Shown: positions 1 through 8,483 of the stretch, one piece after another
Layout: each line of letters begins with the position of its first letter
How positions within the stretch are numbered: position 1 is the first letter of the stretch
Source of the DNA: JBBQVS01 sp038211295
GTDB lineage: Bacteria > Chloroflexota > Ktedonobacteria > Ktedonobacterales > Ktedonobacteraceae
DNA: 35,646 nt
Direction of reading: 5' to 3'
Assembly: GCA_038211295.1 (NCBI GenBank)
Contig: JBBQVS010000037.1
Span: 1 to 35,646, forward strand
Notes under the pieces: generated by a model
What the model saw: the letters and a program-made list of their open reading frames with translations, nothing else
Told to the model about the DNA's origin: nothing
Databases searched by the model: none
Translations under genes and position numbers: made by a program

Positions 1-89
1 TCTATATGTGTTCTTGTAGCACAGTACACGTACCATGTCAACACTCAATTTGCGCAAACGTCCCTCGCCTATCACGCCCCGAGAAGAAC

Positions 90-142
90 GGGCTTGTATC
101 CCCTGCTTAGAAAGACAGGGGCTTTACGCCCCCTTCGGTAAG
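90..142. mobile_element. Possible right end of an IS200/IS605 (tnpB-type) element
   Basis: A nested stem-loop is visible. An inner stem pairs CCCCTG (100-105) with CAGGGG (116-121) and can extend through CTT/AAG with one bulged A. An outer GGGC (90-93) can pair with GCCC (128-131). Hairpins of this kind, followed by a short GC-rich stretch, are typical of the right ends of IS200/IS605-family elements, where they overlap the 3' end of tnpB and its guide RNA. Two short open frames run in from position 1 and stop at 108-110 and 139-141, but neither shows a TnpB zinc-finger signature, so no tnpB remnant is proven. A simple transcription hairpin is the alternative. Confidence 0.3.
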
Positions 143-167
143 TAATAAAGTTGAAGGCAACGTACCA

Positions 168-722
168 TTGGAGGTGGAAACACAAATTTCTAACTTAATG
201 AATGCGTATCATGATAAAAAGCGTATACCATACGCAACAGATATCGAGGAAATTGCAATTCTAAAAGATGCAATTGGCCTCACTAAACATAAAACTCATC
301 AAAGTGACTACCATCTTGTAAAAAAATCAGATGATCGGCAACACTTCCTTCTCGAACTTAAAATAGGTGGTGACCTTGATAACAAAAAGGCTCGAAGTGA
401 GAAACAAGCATTGTTAGAACAGTATGCAATTCTCAAACATTCTCCTAAAGTTAGAGTGGATAGCGTTGTTCGACTCTACTTTGCAACTGCGTATAACAAA
501 TTTGGGGAAGAAGCTGTCTGGCAGCAAGGACGTGTACAACAATACTTTAGTACAGATGAGTTATTAATAGGCCGAGATTTTTGGAATTTTATTTGTGATA
601 GTGATGACGGTAACAAAATGGTGCTTAATGCGTATAAAAAATATGCACCTTCATTAAAAACAGCGTTAGAAGTCATCGTCGAAAATGCCCGCAAGAGACC
701 AGAGACAAATACATCGTTGTAG
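168..722 (+). CDS. Restriction endonuclease-like protein, probably 5'-truncated
   Basis: The 184-aa product resembles the catalytic core of a type II restriction endonuclease. FLLELKIGGDLDNKKA (residues about 60-75) has the E-x-K of a PD-(D/E)xK site. Candidate upstream aspartates lie at about 47 and 55-56. A basic, helical stretch follows, as in many such enzymes. It is short for the class and the core starts almost at the N terminus. The frame stays open upstream to about position 111 without an ATG, so the annotated start is a TTG (168) with AAGG about 10 nt upstream; GTG at 174 is an alternative. The convergent neighbour is an adenine methyltransferase, which supports a restriction-modification pair. 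I could not assign a specific restriction family. The gene is A+T-rich compared with genes further right. Confidence 0.5.
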   Translation: MEVETQISNLMNAYHDKKRIPYATDIEEIAILKDAIGLTKHKTHQSDYHLVKKSDDRQHFLLELKIGGDLDNKKARSEKQALLEQYAILKHSPKVRVDSVVRLYFATAYNKFGEEAVWQQGRVQQYFSTDELLIGRDFWNFICDSDDGNKMVLNAYKKYAPSLKTALEVIVENARKRPETNTSL

Positions 723-751
723 AAGAAATATTTCATTATAGTTTCCTTCTA
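720..751. terminator. Weak hairpin between convergent RM genes
   Basis: TAGAAGAAA at 720-728 can pair with TTTCCTTCTA at 742-751 with one bulge. It starts at the stop codon of the endonuclease-like gene and lies in the 59-nt gap between the two convergent genes. The stem is A+T-rich and no clear T-run follows, so terminator function is a guess. Confidence 0.25.
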
Positions 752-781
752 AGGCTTGACCGATACAGTTCTTCTATTTCC

Positions 782-1966
782 TTAAAAATTAGTTATTAGC
801 AAATGCTCCGCGTTCTTATTATTTCTGTCTTGAAAGCTGACAAGATATTTCTTATCGAATGTTCGTATATTGAGACTCTTCTGCTCATAAAGACGAAAGA
901 TTGCAGGCGTGTTTTTGATAACAAGCATAAATTTGGCTTTACAGTGTCCTAACAAGTATCCAGCTAAACGCTCTTGATCGCGCAGAGTAAAGGTGTTTTG
1001 AGCATACGTACTAAATTCGCTATCGTAGGGCGGGTCAAGAAAAATAAAATCTTGAGCTTGTGGAGGATACTTGAGTAAAAACGTTTCAAAGTCCATGTTC
1101 TCTATCACAGTGCTTGAGAGATAATACCTCAACTCCGATGAACGCATATAAGCGACTTTTCGCGCTATGTCTTTTCGGTTGTAAGAGATACCTCCATAAG
1201 GGACATTGAAATCGCCTCGGCTATTATATCTGAACATTGAAGCATAAGCATTCTCGCGAATGAAGAAGAATAATGCAGTAGCCAAACCTGATGCTAAAGT
1301 GTACTTTTCTATATTATTGTATAAATATCTCAGATGCATGTAAAAAGCACTTTTCATAGCACTTTCTATGTTGTCCTTAATGTCAGCATCAGGCAATTTT
1401 TGCTTTTTATCTTCTAGCTCTTTCATACGCTTCGTTTTACTTAATAGATTCCTTTTTATTTCTCTTGTAAAATTCTCAGCATCTTTGTCGAAAAACGCTG
1501 TCAACATACTTATAAATTCTTGTTCGTGATAATCAGTAAAAGCGAGCAGTTTTTCTACTGTATCCTCTCTACTACATTTCCTGAGAGAATATACCTTATA
1601 CATCTCGACAAGAGCTTCACCATCATTATCAACAAACCTACTTATGCTCTGCCATGCAGATAAAATACTTTCCAAAGCGTGAAAAAATGTGTTGTCCTGT
1701 TGTTGAATAGCAACATAGAGATTGAAGAGTTCATATGACTTGTCGTTAATAATTTTTTTCTTGGCTTCTATCGAAAAAAATACCGCACCACCCCCTACAA
1801 AGGGTTCATAATAGGTACTGAATGCAGGGATTAGGGGAAGGATATGTTTTAGCTCTTGCTCTTTGCCTCCTGCCCACTTTAGAAATGCTGTCAGTTTAGT
1901 AGTCTTTATTCGTTGTATATCCGCTTGTGAAGTAGCCCACAAAGGCACCTGGTCATATTGAAGCAT
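782..1966 (-). CDS. Class D12 adenine-specific DNA methyltransferase (Dam/DpnIIA type)
   Basis: Transfers a methyl group from S-adenosylmethionine to N6 of adenine in a specific DNA site. Near the N terminus FLKWAGGK and YYEPFVGGGAVFF form the SAM-binding region, and FLDPPYDS near residue 310 is the DPPY catalytic motif. This N-terminal SAM region followed by a late DPPY is the D12 (alpha) order. At about 394 aa it is over 100 residues longer than plain Dam; the extra Lys/Glu-rich sequence lies between the two motifs, where the target-recognition domain belongs. ATG at 1966 is preferred, with AGGTG about 10 nt upstream; a GTG at 1978 would add four residues. It points toward the endonuclease-like gene ending at 722 and presumably protects the site that enzyme cuts. 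A solitary regulatory methylase is possible if the nuclease is dead. Confidence 0.85.
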   Translation of the reverse strand: MLQYDQVPLWATSQADIQRIKTTKLTAFLKWAGGKEQELKHILPLIPAFSTYYEPFVGGGAVFFSIEAKKKIINDKSYELFNLYVAIQQQDNTFFHALESILSAWQSISRFVDNDGEALVEMYKVYSLRKCSREDTVEKLLAFTDYHEQEFISMLTAFFDKDAENFTREIKRNLLSKTKRMKELEDKKQKLPDADIKDNIESAMKSAFYMHLRYLYNNIEKYTLASGLATALFFFIRENAYASMFRYNSRGDFNVPYGGISYNRKDIARKVAYMRSSELRYYLSSTVIENMDFETFLLKYPPQAQDFIFLDPPYDSEFSTYAQNTFTLRDQERLAGYLLGHCKAKFMLVIKNTPAIFRLYEQKSLNIRTFDKKYLVSFQDRNNKNAEHLLITNF

Positions 1967-2173
1967 AGGTATTAACACCTGTTCTAATTTAGTGCTTTTA
2001 CTCTATCAGGATATTGGAAAAAAAGCAACTATTTAGGGGTGCTTCTTGTTAAAATTTTGATATACCGCATATCCCCTGAGAACGGCGAAATGCTTTCTAG
2101 CAAGTGTATTGCAGTGTAGCAAGAATTGTTTGCTATTCATCGACATCGGAAATAAAAAAGTAGGGGTCTGTGT

Positions 2174-2179
2174 TATACT
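2174..2179 (+). promoter_or_regulatory. Candidate -10 element of the RRM gene
   Basis: TATACT lies about 97 nt upstream of the GTG start of the RRM gene. No convincing -35 box sits 16-18 nt upstream. A long leader would fit cold-inducible RRM proteins of the cyanobacterial type, but no thermosensor fold was recognised. The intergenic stretch 1967-2275 otherwise shows nothing clear, including no obvious promoter for the divergent methyltransferase. Confidence 0.3.
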
Positions 2180-2275
2180 GGTTATGAGATGTCAAGTATT
2201 GTTGCATTGTTCTGTGAGAAGTTGTTTCTGCTGACAGCAATAAGTTTGAAGACATCGTAGTAGGAGCATATCTTA

Positions 2276-2623
2276 GTGAAACTTTACGTAGGCAGACTGC
2301 CGTATTCAACAACCGATCAGGAACTGAATGACCTTTTCAGCCAGTATGGGCAGGTTCTTTCAGCAACAATTATTATTGACCGTGAGATGAACCGAAGCAA
2401 GGGCTTTGGCTTTGTTGAGATGAGCGACGATCAAGAGGCTCAGACCGCGATGAATCAGCTTAACAACTCAACACTTGCCGGGCGCACGATCATCGTCAAC
2501 GAGGCAAACGAGCGCCGTGAGCCACGTAGCGGCGGTGGTGGTGGCGGCGGCTTTCGCAACGGCGGCGGCGGTGGCGGTGGGGGAGACCGACGCGGTGGCG
2601 GCGGCGGAGATCGTCGCTACTAA
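2276..2623 (+). CDS. Single-RRM, glycine-rich RNA-binding protein
   Basis: A 115-aa single-stranded RNA-binding protein. One RNA recognition motif fills residues 1-80, with RNP2 LYVGRL (3-8) and RNP1 KGFGFVEM (42-49), including the stacking aromatics at Tyr4, Phe44 and Phe46. The tail from about residue 83 is almost pure Gly with interspersed Arg/Asp (RGG-like), ending in Arg-Arg-Tyr. This layout matches the small Rbp proteins of cyanobacteria and plant glycine-rich proteins, which act as RNA chaperones and are often cold-induced. The start is GTG, with TAGGAG upstream at about 2261-2266. It is monocistronic and ends at a strong terminator. Confidence 0.9.
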   Translation: MKLYVGRLPYSTTDQELNDLFSQYGQVLSATIIIDREMNRSKGFGFVEMSDDQEAQTAMNQLNNSTLAGRTIIVNEANERREPRSGGGGGGGFRNGGGGGGGGDRRGGGGGDRRY

Positions 2624-2640
2624 CCAGTAGCGGGTAACAC

Positions 2641-2696
2641 AAACAAAAAGAGCGGAGGAGGTTTCCTATGTGAAGTCTCCTCCGCTCTTTTTGTTT
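2641..2696. terminator. Strong bidirectional rho-independent terminator
   Basis: A perfect 20-bp inverted repeat: left arm 2641-2660, right arm 2677-2696, 16-nt loop. The GC core GAGCGGAGGAG is flanked by an A-run on the left and a T-run on the right, so it works as an intrinsic terminator in both directions. It separates the convergent RRM gene and ATP-grasp gene. Confidence 0.92.
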
Positions 2697-2702
2697 CGAC
2701 TC

Positions 2703-3971
2703 CTAGCGTCCACCTGATCGCAACATAGGAATCTCGCGCCGAATATCGAACGTAAGCAACGCGTGGGCGCGACGAATAGCAGTTTCTACCTCTGCTGATG
2801 TCTCGCCGCGCGCGAAGATAAAGCCCAGATAGCTCGCTCCTTCCGGTAAAGGCACCAGTTGATTGTTCAGTTTCGCGGTAATCTCAACACCCGTAATCAA
2901 CGACACCGCACGCGCATCTTCAACTCCATGCACTCCTTTAAGCATTCCAGCCGAGGGAATAGGAATCATCAGTACGCCAGCCGCGTGCTTCTCACGTTTA
3001 ATCGCGCTAATCTCTTCGCCAATCGCGTGGCGTAGAATCACTTCTTCCAGGCACATACCCGACCCAAATTCAAGGATGGTCGAGCAGAGGCCACCAATCG
3101 AGCGACCCGCGATCTCTAGCATCCAGGGGCCGCGCTCATTGACGCGCAACTCCGCGTGTATCGGCCCTTCACGTAGTCCGAGCGCGGCAGCAGCTAGAAC
3201 AACAGCATGTGCAATCGCTTTCTGTGTTTCTTCAGGCAGGCGCGAAGGCGTGATATATATGGTCTCCTCAAAGAAGGGGCCGTCTAGTGGGTCTGGTTTA
3301 TCGAACAATGTCAACACCTGAAGTTCCCCATGTGTGACGATACCCTCTAACGCGACCTCAAACCCCGGAATAAAGTCCTCTACCAGAAACGCGGTCTCGT
3401 CCTCTCGATTTCCTTCAGCTATTAGGTAGCGTTTCAAGCGCGTGAATGCCGTCAGAAACTCCGTTTGCGTATCCGCCCGCATCACGCCTCTACTGCCAGA
3501 CAAACGCAACGGTTTCAGCACACACGGGTAGGTTACTTGAGTTGCGATCCGCATGGGGTCGTCACGCAACCAGAAGCGGCGGAACGCGGGGCAAGGTGCA
3601 CCCCCTGCCGCCATCATGGTTCGCATAAGAAACTTATCACGCGCCGCCTCCGCCGATGCTGGCGAGTTGTGCGCGAGTCCTAACGCGACACTTGCGTGCG
3701 CGGCAAGTTCGCTTGCACTATCATCGACGGAAAGAATCGCGTCGAGCGGATGCTTTTGTGCATACTCTACAATTGTACGAACAGAGGTAGCAATATCTGT
3801 AAAATCGACGCCAAGCGGAACATTCCAGTAGTCCGAAAGCGTTTCGGGCAGATCGATCCCAACAACAACATCAAGTTGTACCTGTCGCGCCGCGCCCAGA
3901 AACGCGCCGGCGCGGTAGGTCGCGGGCGACATCAGCAACAAGACCCGCTTCTGTTTCTCTACATTTTTCAT
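2703..3971 (-). CDS. ATP-grasp domain ligase
   Basis: About 422 aa. The N-terminal 100 residues look like the nucleotide-binding pre-ATP-grasp fold (RVLLLMSPATYRAGAF). Next come the ATP-grasp lobes: YPCVLKPLRLSGSRGV carries the ATP-binding Lys and glycine-rich loop, VEDFIPGFEVALEG is the hinge, and HAELRVNERGPWMLEIAGRSIGG is the metal-binding Glu/Asn region. Family members join a carboxylate, activated as acyl phosphate, to an amine. The architecture is closest to L-amino-acid ligases and carbamoyl-phosphate/biotin-carboxylase-like stand-alone ligases; the substrate is unknown. ATG at 3971 is chosen because it lies 4 nt beyond the stop of the upstream 95-aa gene; an upstream start at 4004 would overlap that gene. 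The two probably share one mRNA. Confidence 0.75.
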   Translation of the reverse strand: MKNVEKQKRVLLLMSPATYRAGAFLGAARQVQLDVVVGIDLPETLSDYWNVPLGVDFTDIATSVRTIVEYAQKHPLDAILSVDDSASELAAHASVALGLAHNSPASAEAARDKFLMRTMMAAGGAPCPAFRRFWLRDDPMRIATQVTYPCVLKPLRLSGSRGVMRADTQTEFLTAFTRLKRYLIAEGNREDETAFLVEDFIPGFEVALEGIVTHGELQVLTLFDKPDPLDGPFFEETIYITPSRLPEETQKAIAHAVVLAAAALGLREGPIHAELRVNERGPWMLEIAGRSIGGLCSTILEFGSGMCLEEVILRHAIGEEISAIKREKHAAGVLMIPIPSAGMLKGVHGVEDARAVSLITGVEITAKLNNQLVPLPEGASYLGFIFARGETSAEVETAIRRAHALLTFDIRREIPMLRSGGR

Positions 3972-3975
3972 CGTA

Positions 3976-4263
3976 CTACTCAGTTTCACCCTGTAACACT
4001 TCAACGGTGTACCCCAACGATTTCAGGGCCGCCGCGAGTCCAAAGAGGCGTGCATCGCCGCGCACCGTCCACACAAGCTCTCTTGGGGTGCGTCTCGTTG
4101 GCTCGTTCGCGCCCTCCCAATAGCACTCGAACGTACCCCTCCAGTCACGATGCTGCACCCGCCCCTGATATCGCCATGACTCCGCCATCGGACGCCTGTT
4201 GTTGAAGCCCAGGCCAGCCGCCATAATGCCCGTGAAGTCTTTGCTGCGAAACACTATTCTCAT
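3976..4263 (-). CDS. Conserved-looking small protein of unknown function
   Basis: A 95-aa soluble, basic and Trp-rich protein (residues 25-65 hold five Trp). I do not recognise it. The second half (ELVWTVRGDARLFGLAAALKSLGYTVEVLQ) looks like a compact alpha/beta element. It has an AGGA about 11 nt before the ATG at 4263 and ends 4 nt before the start of the ATP-grasp ligase, so translational coupling and a shared role are likely. It could be a partner or regulator of the ligase; this is inference from spacing only. Confidence 0.55.
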   Translation of the reverse strand: MRIVFRSKDFTGIMAAGLGFNNRRPMAESWRYQGRVQHRDWRGTFECYWEGANEPTRRTPRELVWTVRGDARLFGLAAALKSLGYTVEVLQGETE

Positions 4264-4383
4264 TTCTCACTATCCTACTTTAACGAAACATATTTTCTTC
4301 GAGCAGCATTCCCCTCTCTCTATTATGCGTACTTTTCGCGAAACCAACAAGAGCGAGTGCAACACAAAATTGCCTGTGATAAC

Positions 4384-4425
4384 ACAACACAGGCGACACG
4401 GATTGCTCCATGTCGCCTGTGTTGT
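4384..4425. terminator. Perfect stem-loop downstream of the beta-propeller gene
   Basis: A 15-bp perfect inverted repeat (4384-4398 with 4411-4425) and a 12-nt loop lie 44 nt past the stop codon of the minus-strand beta-propeller gene and upstream of the 95-aa gene. Neither side has a good T-run, so it may terminate inefficiently or protect the 3' end of the mRNA. Confidence 0.6.
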
Positions 4426-4468
4426 ATGCTTTTCCCTGCGAGAACAGTCGATACCTTCTTCGTGTGCC

Positions 4469-7270
4469 TTAGAGGTCGAGACGCCAGACACCTCGCCCAT
4501 GTGTCGCGGCATAGAGAACACGCCCACTTTCGGAGAGGGTCAGGCCATACACAGCTACGAAAGGAAGTTCTGACGAAGCCATGTTCCAGTGTGTACTGCC
4601 ATGCTTCAAACGCGCAACGCCAAAGTCTGTTGAGACATAGACATTCCCCTTGACGCTATCAAACGCAACGTTTGTGATTGGCTGATCGCCCAGGTTGAAG
4701 CTGACATCTTTCCATGTAGCTGTCCCCGTTTGCGGATTGTAGGTCACGTCGAACACATGCCCGGTTGTTGTGGGTGTGTACGCGTCGTAGCCTGAGAACG
4801 AGACGTAAGCGTGATTCGCGTTCTTAGAGTCAACCGCGATTCCACTGACAAAGCGGGTTGGCTGCGCCGCCGTGTCAATGCGTGTGAAGTTGACCTTTGT
4901 TGGGTCTGCCGCGTTCACGTTTGTCGAGATGAAGAGGCGACCACGGCGGGTTGCGGACCACATTGTGCCTGTATCGCCAGCCGCGCGCTGAATCGCGACC
5001 ACGTAACTCCCACCCTTATCGGCTCCAAAAGTGGTGCCTGTCAGGTCGGCACCTACTGGCACCCAGTCGCCACATGGGGGATTGTAGACAGTACCAGTTT
5101 CGCTACAATTCGCGTCGAGGTATGCCTGTGGGCCACCATTGTCTGTTGTGCGCCAGATATGCTGAAGACCAGCATACATGGTGCCGCTTGTGCGCGGGTC
5201 GCCAATCAATGGAATGTAGAAGGACGCAGCCTCACCACTGTTCACTAATGGTGTGGAGATGCTGTCCCAAGCAGCGGGGTCATTACCCTTGAAATTCACA
5301 TCAGGGTTAGGGCCATAGTAGGTGTGCATACGTACATTTGGGTTGCCCACATCGATAAGAGACTGTCCGCCATCTCCGCCAACAGACTCGAACCATTGTG
5401 GTGTTCCCTTAGCACTGTACGCCCATGTGCCGTTGTCCTGTGTGCCACCAATGATATCATGCTTGGGGTCCTGCGGGTTGACCGCAACGCTCTGGAACTG
5501 CAAATCTACCAGACCAGCATTCATGCTGTACAGTGTGGTTGGGATGGCACTCAGCCAGCTTTGACAATCAGTCAGATCGACGGCAGAGAGGCCACGCGTC
5601 GCGCATTGTGCAGCCGCATTGACGAACGTTCCGTCATTGCGAACAAGGCCACCATCCGAACTCATGAACGCCACGTTCGGATTGCCGGGGACAAACGCTA
5701 CTGCGTGCTGGTCGGGATGCAGACCAAGAGGCGGCGTCTGTGAGTCGTTCGTCATGTCGGTGAAACTCACACCACCATTTGTGGAACGCATCACAGAACG
5801 TCCATTCGAGGGCGGGTTCACGGTGAAGATTTCAGTGTACTGCATTGAACCGCCATACCAGACGGTATCAGGTTGTCCAGCAGGTGAGGCAATCCACATA
5901 TCGTAGCTACACTGACCTTCACAGAAATTGTAAGAACTATAGCCCGGAGTACCTGGAGTCGGGTTCGAGAGCTTTGTCCAACCGGGATTGTTCACGCCAT
6001 CCGTGAGCGTAGCAGCAGCGACATTCACATCGTCAACACGGTAGAAGTCAGCATTTGCGGTGGCGAGATCACCCAGGTAAACGCGTAACTTTGTACCCAT
6101 TGGGGCAAGCGCGAACTCGGTGCGTGAGCTGGCACTTGTCGCGATGCTTCCCGCGCCAGCAGAAGCGAAGACTTGCTCGAAGGCTTTGTTTTCCAACTGA
6201 CGGTACAAACCGTAATCGAAAACGGAGAAGTAGACGCGTGAAGGCAGGCCAGCCGCAAGACCAGTGCGGTCAAAGAGCACCTTGCTCACACCACCACGGA
6301 AGAAGTCGCTCCCATTTGGGGAGCCAGGATTGACAGTATCGGACTGTTTTGTGAAGACCAGTTTGAAGGTCTTGCCACCATCCAGAGACTCATAAAGTCC
6401 AATCACAGGTGCGTTTGGTGGAGTAAAACGTCCGCCGTTCACTGACGAAGACCCATGACGCGCAACACCTGTACCGATGAAAATGTGCTTTGCGTTTGTT
6501 GGATCAACGGCAACCGAGCCAATTGAACGATCCTTTGCAGCCGAGATGCTTCCCGGTACAAGGCTCCAGGTGGCCCCATAGTTGGTTGATTTGTACAGAC
6601 CAACGCCAGCTTCGGAGTCGCTGGAACCATTTACCTCGCCAGTGCCAACATAGAGAATCTTTCCATCGGGTGTTGCAGGGTCGATTGCAAGTGAGCCGAT
6701 AGCATTAGAGGGGATGCCAGCAGAGGAGGTTTTCCAGGTAGGTGTGGTGGCAAGTCCATTGCTTGTGACCCACACGCCGCCCCCGGCAGAACCAACCCAT
6801 ACGCGACAATGCGCCGCAGTACAGGGGTCTGAAATAGCAAGTGCGGTCTCACGCCCGGAGTTTGTTGTTGGATGCCCCGTATATGTTACGATACCAGGGA
6901 CGTTGCCAACCACTGGCCCAACTTGCTGCCAGGTGTTGCTACCGTCGCGATCAGCCACACCAGAGACTTTTGCCCACGACTGGTACGCTTTCATAGCCTG
7001 GTCGTAAGTCGTGTACTTGCCAGGATATACCTGATTGTCATAGTGCTCAGTGTTGGCGTTTACAGCACCAGTGGTGCTTTCAGGGTTGTTATCACTATAT
7101 GCAGCATCACCATCATAATTAGTACTCAAAAAATGGTTGAAGTGCGGTTGCACAGGATTCGCATGTGCTTTTGTGGGGAACAAGTATGTGGCTGCCCCTG
7201 CTACAAGCAAAGTAGCGACAAGCAACACATACAGGAGGGAGTAGCGCGTTTTCTTGGTAAGACGTGCCAT
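4469..7270 (-). CDS. Secreted sialidase/BNR-type beta-propeller protein
   Basis: A 933-aa exported protein. Residues 1-37 are a signal peptide: basic MARLTKKTR, a hydrophobic stretch, then a KAHA|N cleavage site. The mature part is built of repeated propeller blades with Asp-box-like units such as GLYKSTNYGATW, GLYESLDGGKTF, VMRSTNGGVSF and HIWRTTDNGG, and ends with ATHGRGVWRLDL, the usual closing strand of these folds. The family includes sialidase-like, xyloglucanase-like (GH74) and VPS10-like propellers; I could not point to a catalytic pair, so enzymatic activity is open. The start is supported by GGAGG about 12 nt upstream. It is monocistronic, with a hairpin following its stop codon. 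Confidence 0.8.
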   Translation of the reverse strand: MARLTKKTRYSLLYVLLVATLLVAGAATYLFPTKAHANPVQPHFNHFLSTNYDGDAAYSDNNPESTTGAVNANTEHYDNQVYPGKYTTYDQAMKAYQSWAKVSGVADRDGSNTWQQVGPVVGNVPGIVTYTGHPTTNSGRETALAISDPCTAAHCRVWVGSAGGGVWVTSNGLATTPTWKTSSAGIPSNAIGSLAIDPATPDGKILYVGTGEVNGSSDSEAGVGLYKSTNYGATWSLVPGSISAAKDRSIGSVAVDPTNAKHIFIGTGVARHGSSSVNGGRFTPPNAPVIGLYESLDGGKTFKLVFTKQSDTVNPGSPNGSDFFRGGVSKVLFDRTGLAAGLPSRVYFSVFDYGLYRQLENKAFEQVFASAGAGSIATSASSRTEFALAPMGTKLRVYLGDLATANADFYRVDDVNVAAATLTDGVNNPGWTKLSNPTPGTPGYSSYNFCEGQCSYDMWIASPAGQPDTVWYGGSMQYTEIFTVNPPSNGRSVMRSTNGGVSFTDMTNDSQTPPLGLHPDQHAVAFVPGNPNVAFMSSDGGLVRNDGTFVNAAAQCATRGLSAVDLTDCQSWLSAIPTTLYSMNAGLVDLQFQSVAVNPQDPKHDIIGGTQDNGTWAYSAKGTPQWFESVGGDGGQSLIDVGNPNVRMHTYYGPNPDVNFKGNDPAAWDSISTPLVNSGEAASFYIPLIGDPRTSGTMYAGLQHIWRTTDNGGPQAYLDANCSETGTVYNPPCGDWVPVGADLTGTTFGADKGGSYVVAIQRAAGDTGTMWSATRRGRLFISTNVNAADPTKVNFTRIDTAAQPTRFVSGIAVDSKNANHAYVSFSGYDAYTPTTTGHVFDVTYNPQTGTATWKDVSFNLGDQPITNVAFDSVKGNVYVSTDFGVARLKHGSTHWNMASSELPFVAVYGLTLSESGRVLYAATHGRGVWRLDL

Positions 7271-7779
7271 AGAATGTTTAGACCTCCATAATTATACGTT
7301 GAGAGAAAAATGTGTAGGACAAGGAGAATATTCCCTCGTAATGCGATTTCAGGAAAAGTTTACTCAGAAAAAACTGCTGTAATAGCCTCCTTCCCAAATG
7401 TGCATAGCAGTAGCGGAGTGGTAATAGATAAAACGTCCTCATACAGGGAAATAGATATAGCACCATTACTAGAATAAGCTAAAAACGCCACAAAGTAAAG
7501 GGGAATAGCAAAAATGTCAGGTTTTTGTAAAAAATCTATGAGGTTGCGCTTCATTCCACAATGGCTTGAGAGTATTTCACATCATTTAAGTAAATACACG
7601 TTTGCTTTCAGACGGTTCTACCGCAGAAGAGAATATGTATATCTTTGGAAAAGGCTCATCCAGAGGTTATAACAACCGTGTTGACTGTGTGGTGTTTGAG
7701 AAACAAGCTACCTGTATCTTGTGATACGCTATCAAGGCACAGGATGATTTGCTGCTACTGAAATCAAGGAGTTTCATAC
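7271..7779. other. Intergenic region between divergent genes
   Basis: 509 nt without a credible gene; it is A+T-rich. On the minus strand TATAAT (7289-7294) sits just before the GGAGG of the beta-propeller gene and may be its -10 box, giving a very short leader; the -35 is unclear. On the plus strand TTGACT (7681-7686) and TTGAGA (7696-7701) are possible -35 boxes for the HAD gene, but no good -10 is correctly spaced. GTATC/GATAC near 7713-7725 forms a small hairpin. Two short hydrophobic minus-strand open frames here have no coding support. Confidence 0.5.
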
Positions 7780-8457
7780 ATGCCAACACTTGCCTTTCTG
7801 CTTGATGTAGACAACACGCTTTTAGCGAACGATGATGTCAAAAAAGACTTTGACGACCACCTTCAGGTAGAGCTGGGGCCAACATTGACGCAACGCTTCT
7901 GGGCTATCTACGAGCAGGTACGCCAGGAGGAAAGCGTGGTGGATATCCCTCTTTCGCTCAGACGGCTACGCGAACAGGTGCCGCTTACAGAGCTTGACGA
8001 GCAGACGTACCTGCACGTCCACTCGATCTTTGATAACTATCCTTTTGTCGACAAGCTCTACCCTCGCGTGTTCGAGACACTCGCACACCTGAAAACGCTG
8101 GGAACAACGGTTGTCGTGTCGGATGGCGACCTGATTTTTCAGGCCGAAAAGATTGTGAATAGCCATCTCGCCGACGCCGTTGGTGGGCGTGTCTTGATCT
8201 ACACTCATAAGCAGGAAAAGATCGACGACATTATGCGAAACTATCCCGCCAATCACTATGTAATGATCGACGATAAACCGCAGATACTTGTTGACTCAAA
8301 ACACATTATGGGCGACAAATTGACCGCAGTATTTGTGCAACAGGGCAAGTATTCGCTGGAAAAATTCCCCGATGGCTTCGTTCCAGACATCACCGTGCCA
8401 CATATAGGCGATCTACAACAGTTTACAGCGGAACAGTTTCTCGTTAGAAAACACTAA
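7780..8457 (+). CDS. HAD-superfamily hydrolase
   Basis: 225 aa. Motif I is LLDVDNTLL with nucleophile Asp9 and acid/base Asp11. Motif II is the Ser in VVVSDGD (about 113). Motif III/IV is represented by a Lys after a helix and MIDDKPQ (about 163-169), which supplies the Mg-binding acids. A helical cap lies between motifs I and II (residues 17-90). These enzymes hydrolyse phosphomonoesters through an aspartyl-phosphate; the substrate cannot be told. The neighbour 26 nt downstream on the same strand encodes a LURP-one protein, so the two are likely one operon. Confidence 0.85.
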   Translation: MPTLAFLLDVDNTLLANDDVKKDFDDHLQVELGPTLTQRFWAIYEQVRQEESVVDIPLSLRRLREQVPLTELDEQTYLHVHSIFDNYPFVDKLYPRVFETLAHLKTLGTTVVVSDGDLIFQAEKIVNSHLADAVGGRVLIYTHKQEKIDDIMRNYPANHYVMIDDKPQILVDSKHIMGDKLTAVFVQQGKYSLEKFPDGFVPDITVPHIGDLQQFTAEQFLVRKH

Positions 8458-8483
8458 TAGCCAGAGATGAAAGGGACAAAACA

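Noticed and set aside
4270..4527. 85-aa minus-strand frame between the beta-propeller gene and the 95-aa gene
   Set aside because: It overlaps the 3' end of the propeller gene and runs through the perfect hairpin at 4384-4425.
7360..7554. 64-aa hydrophobic minus-strand frame in the 7.3-7.8 kb gap
   Set aside because: No ribosome site, no recognisable family, A+T-rich intergenic DNA.
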